8,925 nt of DNA from Bacteroidaceae bacterium (lineage in GTDB: Bacteria > Bacteroidota > Bacteroidia > Bacteroidales > Bacteroidaceae). The stretch's first letter is position 1. Each line of letters opens with the position of its first letter. The notes under the pieces were generated by a model. It was not told the DNA's origin and searched no databases. It worked only from the letters and a program-made list of their open reading frames with translations. The DNA lies in the NCBI GenBank assembly GCA_017548225.1, contig JAFYMV010000021.1, forward strand, positions 1 through 8,925. The letters are read 5' to 3'. The translations under genes and the position numbers were made by a program. Positions 1-5,688 of this stretch are shown here, one piece after another.

Positions 1-1
1 C

Positions 2-808
2 AAGAATGAATATGAGAAGCGCTTCTTGCACCAGCTGGTGAGCAGTCAGCTCGATATGGACCGTCTCGACTACTTGCGTCGTGATAGTTTCTATACAGGC
101 GTTACTGAAGGTAACATTGGCTCGGCACGCATCATCAAGATGCTAGGCGTGAAGGACGATCATCTGGTGGTGGAGGCGAAAGGAATCTACTCAATTGAGA
201 ATTTCCTCGCTGCGCGTCGCTTGATGTATTGGCAGGTGTACCTGCACAAGACTTCTGTGGTGTGTGAGAAGATGCTCATCAATACACTTACGCGTGCCAA
301 GGAGTTGGCAAGGAAAGGGGAGGAACTCTATGTGTCGCCCGCGCTGCGCTATTTCTTGTATAAAGATGTCACGCGCGAGACTTTCTTTACCGATGACAGT
401 TGTCTTGATACTTTCATCCAATTGGATGATAATGATATCTGGTGTGCGCTGAAGGCGTGGACTACACATCCTGATAAGGTATTGTCCACATTGAGCAGCG
501 GACTTGTAAATCGTAAACTCTTCAAGGTGGAGGTGTCTTCCAAACCCTTCAGCCGTCAGTACAAAGCAGACCTTACCGAGCGCATATGCTCTGCCTTCGG
601 GGTGACCAAGCGCGAGGCGGACTATCTGCATTGTGCGGTTACTTTGGAGAAGGATATGTACAGTCCCTTCGATGATCATATAGAGATTCTCTACAATGAT
701 GGCACTACATGTGATATCGCTGAAGCATCGGATATGTTTGACCTCTCGCTGCTACAGAAGAAGGTGAAGAAATACTTTATGTGCTATCAACGGTTTCCTG
801 CAAATTGA
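2..808 (+). CDS. HD-superfamily phosphohydrolase, C-terminal part (SAMHD1/YwfO-like, COG1078 type)
   Basis: The reading frame is open from base 2 and runs off the left edge, so this is a partial gene showing 268 codons. Family members are usually around 400 residues, so the N-terminal part carrying the paired H...HD metal ligands is outside the window. What is visible is the family's last metal-site segment, SQLDMDRLDYLRRD followed by a Gly-containing turn (about bases 44-85). It aligns with the SAMHD1 stretch IDVDKWDYFARD, and the Asp encoded at 59-61 matches the final metal-binding Asp. The remainder (IYSIENFLAARRLMYWQVYLHKT and beyond) is the helical C-terminal region of this group. Known members hydrolyse dNTPs or other nucleotides in the cytosol; the substrate here cannot be told. 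It ends at TGA 806-808, and the next gene starts 104 bases later on the same strand. The TTG at 26 is not a credible start because homology continues upstream of it. Confidence 0.85.
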   Translation, partial: KNEYEKRFLHQLVSSQLDMDRLDYLRRDSFYTGVTEGNIGSARIIKMLGVKDDHLVVEAKGIYSIENFLAARRLMYWQVYLHKTSVVCEKMLINTLTRAKELARKGEELYVSPALRYFLYKDVTRETFFTDDSCLDTFIQLDDNDIWCALKAWTTHPDKVLSTLSSGLVNRKLFKVEVSSKPFSRQYKADLTERICSAFGVTKREADYLHCAVTLEKDMYSPFDDHIEILYNDGTTCDIAEASDMFDLSLLQKKVKKYFMCYQRFPAN

Positions 809-848
809 AAATAATCTTTTTTGAAGAGTTTAGAAGACAGAAACTACA

Positions 849-864
849 GGGGTGCAGATACCCC
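849..864 (+). other. short GC-rich hairpin in the leader of the 913 gene
   Basis: GGGGT (849-853) and ACCCC (860-864) can pair around a 6-base loop. There is no T-tract after it, so it does not look like a terminator. It lies in the 104-base gap between the HD gene and the membrane-protein gene. In this gap I found no exact TAnnTTTG promoter box. The hairpin could be a small leader structure or chance. Confidence 0.25.
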
Positions 865-912
865 CAATGACTATAAGCAAAACATTAAACACAACGAAAA
901 ACAATATTTATT

Positions 913-3141
913 ATGGCAAAAGAAAAACATGTATGGAACTACGACAATGTCGGTGGCTCTACCCGAGTGAAAATTACTACTGGTGCTGACATCGCTCATC
1001 TTGGTGAGTTGGACCCCAAGAAGTGGACCGTGCTCTCATGCCCTTCGACTGGATTGGAGATTGACGAGAAGAGTCTGAAATATATCGATACGGATGCAGA
1101 TGGCCGTATCCGCGTAAACGATATCGTGACCACTGCTCAATGGATGACTGCAGCAATCAAAAATGTTGACCTGCTCTTGAAGGGTGATGCTAGCATTGAT
1201 ATCGAACAGTTCAACCAAGAGGATGGCAATGGTAAGCGCTTGTATGTTTCAGCCAAGCAGATTCTTGCTAACCTCGGCAAGGAGGGTACGGTAATCTCAT
1301 TGGCTGAAACAAAGGATAGCACAGCAATCTTTGCCAAGACAGGCTTCAATGGTGATGGTGTCATCACTGATTTTAGCACTGCTGACTTGGATGAGAAGGC
1401 GGCTATCGCTGCTGCAGTGGCATCGTTTGGTGGTGTCGTAGATCGTTGTGGCGAAAAGGGTGTAAATGCTGAAATGATTGAGAAATTCTATCAGGCTTTG
1501 GCGGACTACTCTGCATGGCAGGCTGCTGCTGTAGAGGCTCCCTACGGTGCTGATACCGACAAGGCTATTGAGGCATACAACGCTCTCGACGCGAAGGTAA
1601 AAGACTATTTCATGCGTACTAAGTTGGTTTCGTTCTCTCCCGAAAGCGCTGCCAAGCTTGATGTACAGGCTGCACTTATCGAGACGATTAGTGCGGATAA
1701 CCTCACAGGCAAGACCGATGAGATCGCCTCTTATCCGATTGCACGCATCACTGGCAAGGCCGAACTTGATGTGGATGCTTCTATCAACCCAGCTTGGGCG
1801 GCCAAGTTCGCTACACTCATGGCTATCGTGAAGCCCAAGAGTAAGGCTATCACGGAAGCTGACTGGGCGGCTATCGGTGCTGCGTTTGCTGCTTATAATG
1901 CATGGAAGGCAGCAAAGAAGGGCGCTGAAGTGGAGGCACTCGGCCTTGATACCATAAAGAAGTTGCTTGCAGATGACAAGAAGCAGGCTCTGCTCGACCT
2001 CGTAGCACAGGATGCTGCACTCAAGGATGCTGCTGACGGTATCGATATGGTGGACAAGTTTTTGCACATCTATCGCGACTTCTATCACCTGTTGCGCAAC
2101 TTTGTTACCTTCCAGGATTTCTACTCAAGAGACAAGAAGGTAAAGGCTGTGTTCCAGTGTGGTCGTCTGCTCATTGACCAGCGTGAGTGCCGCATGTGTA
2201 TGAAGGTGGTGGATATGGGCAAGCATAACACAATGGCTGCTGCCAGTGGTATGTATCTCGTATATTGTGATTGTGTTACTCCTGCCAAGACTGGTAAGCA
2301 GACTATCGTGGCTGCGGTTACAGTGGGCGAGATTGGTGACCTTGCTGTAGGTAAGAATGCTATCTTCTACGATAACGATGGTGTGGTATGGGATGCTGTC
2401 ATCACCAAGATCATTGACAATCCTATCAGCGTAGGTCAGGCTTTCTGGTCGCCCTACCGTCGTATGTCTACCACCATCGAAAACCTCATCAATAAGAGTG
2501 CAGCCGATAAGGATGCTGCTATGATGAAGGATATCAATGCCAAGATTAACTCCGCTCCTACTGCCGCCCCTGCTGCTGCAGATAGTAAAGCTCCTGCACA
2601 GCCCTTCGATATAGCCAAGTTCGCTGGTATTTTTGCAGCGTTTGGTATGGCTATCGGCATGATTGGTACGGCGTTGACTGCTCTGTGTCAGGGTATCTTC
2701 GCGCTCAAGTGGTGGCAGCTGATTGCAGCGTTTGTAGGTATACTCCTCGTGATATCGGGTCCTGCTATGGTAATGGCATGGATGAAGCTCCGTCGTCGCA
2801 ACATTGCTCCGCTGCTCAATGCCAATGGTTGGGCTATCAATGCTGCATCGAAGATCAGTATTCCATTTGGTGAGACATTGACCGATGTGGCCAAGTTTCC
2901 GAAACTGAAGATCAAGGATCCTTATGCAAAGAAGGGAATCCCCACATGGAAGAAATGGGTTATCTCACTCTCTGCATTGGTAGTAGTAGCTGCTGGCTTG
3001 TGGCTCGGCAATCTGCTCAACTGGGCTGGTGCTCCCTCGCCGCTCCCTGTCTTCAATAAGGTGGAGGTGGTAGAGGCTGCCGAACCTACAGAGGCTGAAG
3101 TTGTTGTTGCAGATAGCGTGGCTGTATCGCCCTCTCTCTAA
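913..3141 (+). CDS. unrecognised membrane protein: EF-hand loop, Cys/His cluster, three C-terminal TM helices
   Basis: I do not recognise the family of this 742-residue protein. There is no signal peptide. A canonical EF-hand-type calcium loop, DTDADGRIRVND, sits at residues 59-70. A degenerate second one (FNGDGVI, 145-151) lacks the first Asp. The middle is Ala-rich and probably helical, with a motif appearing twice: YSAWQAA at 199-205 and YNAWKAA at 328-334. Residues 416-454 hold C416, C426, C429, H438, C452 and C454, a possible metal site. Hydrophobic segments lie at about 570-592, 600-623 and 682-704. The basic KLRRR (625-629) and the Lys-rich 661-681 stretch predict a cytosolic N-terminal region and an acidic periplasmic tail (E718-L742). 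The start is ATG 913, preceded by an A-rich leader without Shine-Dalgarno. The stop TAA overlaps the next gene's ATG (TAATG), so it is probably translationally coupled to the ABC ATPase. The function is unknown; a calcium- or metal-responsive membrane partner of the ATPase is inference only. Confidence 0.8.
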   Translation: MAKEKHVWNYDNVGGSTRVKITTGADIAHLGELDPKKWTVLSCPSTGLEIDEKSLKYIDTDADGRIRVNDIVTTAQWMTAAIKNVDLLLKGDASIDIEQFNQEDGNGKRLYVSAKQILANLGKEGTVISLAETKDSTAIFAKTGFNGDGVITDFSTADLDEKAAIAAAVASFGGVVDRCGEKGVNAEMIEKFYQALADYSAWQAAAVEAPYGADTDKAIEAYNALDAKVKDYFMRTKLVSFSPESAAKLDVQAALIETISADNLTGKTDEIASYPIARITGKAELDVDASINPAWAAKFATLMAIVKPKSKAITEADWAAIGAAFAAYNAWKAAKKGAEVEALGLDTIKKLLADDKKQALLDLVAQDAALKDAADGIDMVDKFLHIYRDFYHLLRNFVTFQDFYSRDKKVKAVFQCGRLLIDQRECRMCMKVVDMGKHNTMAAASGMYLVYCDCVTPAKTGKQTIVAAVTVGEIGDLAVGKNAIFYDNDGVVWDAVITKIIDNPISVGQAFWSPYRRMSTTIENLINKSAADKDAAMMKDINAKINSAPTAAPAAADSKAPAQPFDIAKFAGIFAAFGMAIGMIGTALTALCQGIFALKWWQLIAAFVGILLVISGPAMVMAWMKLRRRNIAPLLNANGWAINAASKISIPFGETLTDVAKFPKLKIKDPYAKKGIPTWKKWVISLSALVVVAAGLWLGNLLNWAGAPSPLPVFNKVEVVEAAEPTEAEVVVADSVAVSPSL
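1087..1122 (+). other. EF-hand-type calcium-binding loop in the 742-residue protein
   Basis: These codons give D-T-D-A-D-G-R-I-R-V-N-D. Acidic residues occupy loop positions 1, 3, 5 and 12, Gly is at 6 and Ile at 8, as in canonical EF-hand and dockerin loops. Position 12 is Asp rather than Glu. Calcium binding is inferred from the motif. Confidence 0.7.
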
Positions 3142-3908
3142 TGCTTGATCTGCGCGACCTATATATAGGATACGATGAGGATGCCTCGCGCCACATAGTG
3201 GCCGAGGCCCTCAATGCTTCGCTCGCACAGGGAAGAATGGCTTGTCTCGTGGGTGCTAATGGAGTGGGCAAGAGCACACTTATGCGCACCTTGTCGGGGT
3301 TTCAGCCTGCACTGCGTGGCGAAGTGCGTATCGATGGTCGGCTGATAGGGGAGTATACTCCTCGCGAACTGTCTGAAAAGGTTGGAGTAGTACTTACCGA
3401 GAGGAATGCGACTCCTGACCTTACCGTTGAGGAGGTGGTGGCGATAGGTCGTATGCCCTACACAAACTTTTGGGGGCGACTGACGGCTGCCGATCATTGT
3501 GCCGTAGATGAGGCTATCGCTCTTGTCGGTATCGAATCTCTGCGCCATAAGAAGATAGGGCGCGTGAGCGATGGCGAGCGGCAGAAGGTGATGATAGCCA
3601 AAGCACTGGCCCAGCAGACGGGAATCATCCTTCTGGATGAGCCTACAGCATTTCTTGACTATGGCAGTAAGGTGTCGGTGATGCGCTTGTTGCGTAGGTT
3701 GGCTCACGAACAGGGAAAAGTGGTGCTGCTCTCTACGCATGACCTCGAGATTGCTTTCCAGACGACGGATGAGGTGTGGATATTGCAGCGCGAGGGCTTG
3801 CAGACGGGTACACTGGATGAGCTGGAGCAGCGTGGCGCTGTGTCAAAATTCCTTGCCACAAGCGGATTGCACTACGATGCGGAGTGTCGTAGGATTGTTA
3901 TTGACTAG
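3141..3908 (+). CDS. ABC transporter ATP-binding protein, FecE/BtuD type
   Basis: This is a complete 255-residue nucleotide-binding subunit of the family that powers iron-siderophore, haem or cobalamin import. The motifs are in order: A-loop Tyr11, Walker A GANGVGKST (38-46), signature VSDGE (142-146), Walker B IILLDE (162-167), D-loop FLD (171-173) and the switch His200 in STHD. The stretch GRMPYTNFWGRLT (103-115) is typical of the FecE branch. The Q-loop position appears to carry Glu87 (VLTER) instead of Gln when aligned to E. coli FecE; I believe this variant also occurs in related Bacteroidales proteins. The ATG shares its A with the stop of the preceding membrane-protein gene and has no clear Shine-Dalgarno, suggesting coupled translation. 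No FecCD-like permease or binding protein is in the window, so its partner is either the upstream three-helix protein or a permease encoded elsewhere. Substrate unknown. Confidence 0.93.
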   Translation: MLDLRDLYIGYDEDASRHIVAEALNASLAQGRMACLVGANGVGKSTLMRTLSGFQPALRGEVRIDGRLIGEYTPRELSEKVGVVLTERNATPDLTVEEVVAIGRMPYTNFWGRLTAADHCAVDEAIALVGIESLRHKKIGRVSDGERQKVMIAKALAQQTGIILLDEPTAFLDYGSKVSVMRLLRRLAHEQGKVVLLSTHDLEIAFQTTDEVWILQREGLQTGTLDELEQRGAVSKFLATSGLHYDAECRRIVID

Positions 3909-3951
3909 TAAAATAGTAAATCGTAATTTGTTGAATAATAAATTAAATATC

Positions 3952-4557
3952 ATGTTTTCAGGAATAGTAGAAGAATGTGCCACCGTAGTGGGCATCGTAA
4001 GAGAGCAGGAAAACTTGCACCTTACCCTCAAATGTAGCTTTGTTGATGAGTTGAAGATTGACCAAAGCGTGGCGCACAATGGTGTGTGTCTGACTGTGGT
4101 GAGCATTCAAGATGGTACCTATACGGTAACTGCCATGAAGGAGACCATAGAGCGTTCAAATCTCGGTATGCTTCAGCCTGGCGATGCGGTAAATGTGGAG
4201 CGTAGCATGGTAATGAATGGCCGTCTTGACGGACATATCGTGCAGGGACATGTGGACCAGACGGCAACCTGCATGAAGGTAGAGGACGCCGAAGGTAGCT
4301 GGTACTATACCTTCAAGTATGCGTTTGATAAGGAGATGGCGCGTCGTGGCTACTTTACTGTAGACAAAGGCTCGGTAACGGTCAATGGTGTGAGCCTCAC
4401 GGTATGTAATCCTACGGCTGATACCTTCCAAGTGGCTATCATCCCCTACACTCATGACAACACCAACTTCAACGCCATTCGCGAAGGTAGCGTGGTGAAT
4501 ATCGAGTTTGATATCATCGGTAAGTATATGGCGCGTATGGTGGCGCTGTCAGAGTAA
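3952..4557 (+). CDS. ribE: riboflavin synthase (alpha subunit)
   Basis: This 201-residue enzyme performs the last step of riboflavin synthesis, dismutating two 6,7-dimethyl-8-ribityllumazine molecules in the cytosol. The N-terminus MFSGIVEE matches the family's MFTGIVE. Two lumazine-binding barrels are visible. The first has SVAHNGVCLTV (39-49, with Cys46 matching the conserved Cys of the E. coli enzyme), MKET...SNLG and NVERSM. The second has DGHIVQGHVD, GSVTVNGVSLTV and IIPYTHDNTNF. Length is normal for the family. An in-frame ATG at 3739 would add 71 residues lying inside the ABC ATPase gene in another frame. I reject it because the conserved N-terminus starts at 3952. The 43-base gap after the ATPase gene is very A/T-rich. 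It contains only an imperfect promoter-like TAATTTG and is too short for an FMN riboswitch, so co-transcription with the upstream genes is plausible. Confidence 0.96.
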   Translation: MFSGIVEECATVVGIVREQENLHLTLKCSFVDELKIDQSVAHNGVCLTVVSIQDGTYTVTAMKETIERSNLGMLQPGDAVNVERSMVMNGRLDGHIVQGHVDQTATCMKVEDAEGSWYYTFKYAFDKEMARRGYFTVDKGSVTVNGVSLTVCNPTADTFQVAIIPYTHDNTNFNAIREGSVVNIEFDIIGKYMARMVALSE

Positions 4558-4571
4558 TTATGGATGATTAT

Positions 4572-4666
4572 GGTTGAGGGTTGAGAGGTGAGGGTAGGCT
4601 CTGCGATATTGCTTTTTAGGATAGCCCCCCATCTCTCAACCCTAATCTCTCACCCTTCAACCCTCA
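4572..4666. repeat. degenerate 7-base tandem repeats in inverted orientation
   Basis: The left arm reads GGTTGAG, GGTTGAG, AGGTGAG (4572-4592). The right arm reads TCTCTCA, ACCCTAA, TCTCTCA, CCCTTCA, ACCCTCA (4632-4666). The two arms are approximate reverse complements, so several pairing registers are possible: 4576-4584 can also pair with 4657-4665, and 4587-4592 with 4649-4654. The last heptamer includes the prmA stop codon (TCA on the plus strand, 4664-4666). I recall similar GGTTGAG-type intergenic sequence in other Bacteroidales, but this was not checked. Confidence 0.6.
4577..4643. terminator. large imperfect palindrome between convergent genes, probable bidirectional terminator
   Basis: Bases 4577-4590 pair with 4630-4643 over 14 positions (one G-U). 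With small bulges the stem continues through 4592-4594/4627-4629 and 4597-4600/4623-4626, giving about 21 pairs around a 22-base loop. It sits between the 3' ends of ribE and prmA, where a terminator for both is expected. No clean T-run follows either arm (a run of five T is in the loop at 4613-4617), so the terminator role is inferred from position and structure. Confidence 0.55.
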
Positions 4667-5506
4667 AAACTTAAACTGTGCTGCCGTCCACTCTTTTTCC
4701 ATGCGGTGGCTCACATAGCATAGGCCGAGGCGTTCAGCTTCGGCCTTTATCATGGGCAGGTCGCTCTCATAGAATCCGCTGAAGTATATCTCTCCGCCCT
4801 TGTTCATGCGTGCTACATAGTACTGCATGTCAGCAAGTAGGATATTGCGGTTGATATTGGCAATGATGACATCGAACGGACCTTCGGTAGCAAGCGATGA
4901 GGCGTCGCCCTGGAATACCTTGATGTTGTTGATATGGTTGAGGGCGAGGTTGTCGATAGAGTTGTTTACGCACCACTCGTCGATGTCGATGGCGGTGAGC
5001 TCTGAAGCACCGCGCATAGAAGCCAGGATAGCCAGGATAGAGGTGCCGCAACCCATATCGAGTACGGTCTTACCCTGCAGATCAGTGTCGAGCAGGTAGC
5101 TGATGATAAGGCGTGTGGTCTGGTGGTGTCCTGTGCCAAACGCCATCTGCGGGTTGATGATAATGTCGTAGTCGGCCTTCGGGTAATCCTTGTGGAAGGT
5201 GCTGTGGATGACACAGCGGCTGTCTACTACGATAGGCTCAAAGAAATGCTTTTCCCACTCCTCGTTCCAGTCCTTGTCCTCCATCTCTTGTGCGGCGAAG
5301 GTAATGGTCGTGTCGGGCATGGGGAAGTCGGCCAACACAGCCTGCAGCGTCTCTTCGTCGTAGAGGTGGGCCGGTACATATCCGGTGGTGCCGTCGGGCG
5401 ACTCTACAAAACTCTCAAAACCAAGTTCCATCGCCAAAGCGGCAATAATGTCGGTAGCGGTTTCGCTGTTGGGGCTTACGGTGAAGCTGACTTCGATGTA
5501 TTTCAT
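4664..5506 (-). CDS. prmA: ribosomal protein L11 methyltransferase
   Basis: This 280-residue cytosolic enzyme uses S-adenosylmethionine to trimethylate ribosomal protein L11. Family motifs are clear: NPQMAFGTGHHQTT (118-131), the SAM-binding motif VLDMGCGTSIL (148-158), the acidic ribose-binding stretch AIDIDEW (172-178) and FDVIIANINRNILL (211-224), which carries the Asn-containing post-motif of PrmA. The N-terminal substrate-recognition region starts MKYIEVSFTVSPNSE. I place the start at the ATG complementary to 5504-5506. An upstream in-frame ATG at 5557 would add 17 polar residues without family character, and it falls inside the predicted promoter box (5555-5562). The leader is A/T-rich without Shine-Dalgarno. 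The gene is divergent from the 5689 gene and converges on ribE. Confidence 0.95.
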   Translation of the reverse strand: MKYIEVSFTVSPNSETATDIIAALAMELGFESFVESPDGTTGYVPAHLYDEETLQAVLADFPMPDTTITFAAQEMEDKDWNEEWEKHFFEPIVVDSRCVIHSTFHKDYPKADYDIIINPQMAFGTGHHQTTRLIISYLLDTDLQGKTVLDMGCGTSILAILASMRGASELTAIDIDEWCVNNSIDNLALNHINNIKVFQGDASSLATEGPFDVIIANINRNILLADMQYYVARMNKGGEIYFSGFYESDLPMIKAEAERLGLCYVSHRMEKEWTAAQFKF

Positions 5507-5554
5507 ATTTTTACAATTTTTATCTTTATCAGTGCAATATTGTGATTCGTTGTG

Positions 5555-5562
5555 CAAAATTA
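5555..5562 (-). promoter_or_regulatory. predicted -7 box for prmA
   Basis: On the minus strand this reads TAATTTTG, an exact match to the Bacteroidetes TAnnTTTG element. Transcription would begin around 5548 and give a leader of about 40 bases before the start codon at 5506. No good TTTG -33 element is seen at the usual spacing, so this rests on one element and position. Confidence 0.5.
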
Positions 5563-5628
5563 CATTTTTTTAGCAATTTTCTCTACTGATGGTGTGAAAA
5601 ATCCCCTTAAAGGATGGAAAATAAGTGC

Positions 5629-5636
5629 TATCTTTG
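5629..5636 (+). promoter_or_regulatory. predicted -7 box for the 5689 gene
   Basis: The sequence is TATCTTTG, an exact match to the Bacteroidetes TAnnTTTG consensus. Transcription would start near 5642, about 47 bases before the ATG at 5689. This also argues against the earlier in-frame ATG at 5614, which would lie upstream of the transcript. The -33 region is not convincing. Confidence 0.6.
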
Positions 5637-5647
5637 CAGCAGAATCA

Positions 5648-5688
5648 GTAAAGATGGTTGTACTATCTTTACATTAAATTGTAAAGGT
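5648..5688 (+). promoter_or_regulatory. leader with two mutually exclusive hairpins
   Basis: Three 8-base segments lie in the predicted 5' leader: GTAAAGAT (5648-5655), ATCTTTAC (5665-5672) and GTAAAGGT (5681-5688). The middle one pairs perfectly with the first (8 bp, 9-base loop) and, with one G-U, with the third (8-base loop). The third segment touches the start codon at 5689, so the second hairpin would bury the initiation region and the first would free it. This resembles a translational switch. The pairing is seen in the sequence; the regulation is inferred. Confidence 0.4.

Noticed and set aside
1297..2088. 263-codon open frame on the minus strand inside the 742-residue protein gene
   Set aside because: Its translation has no domain character and is rich in Ser/Cys/Leu as expected from antisense of Ala/Lys-rich coding sequence; the plus-strand gene has clear motifs.
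3739..3951. 71-residue N-terminal extension of riboflavin synthase from an upstream in-frame ATG
   Set aside because: It overlaps the ABC ATPase in another frame, and the conserved MFSGIVEE terminus starts at 3952.
3909..3951. Promoter or FMN riboswitch before ribE
   Set aside because: The 43-base gap is far too short for an FMN riboswitch and contains only an imperfect TAATTTG, with one base too few between TA and TTTG.
4572..4666. CRISPR-like array
   Set aside because: The repeats are 7 bases, contiguous and degenerate with no unique spacers; they form an inverted-repeat structure instead.
5507..5557. 17-residue N-terminal extension of PrmA
   Set aside because: The residues are polar and unlike the family start, and the ATG at 5557 is inside the predicted promoter box.
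5614..5688. 25-residue N-terminal extension of the His-rich protein
   Set aside because: It would place a signal peptide internally, and its ATG lies upstream of the TATCTTTG promoter box.
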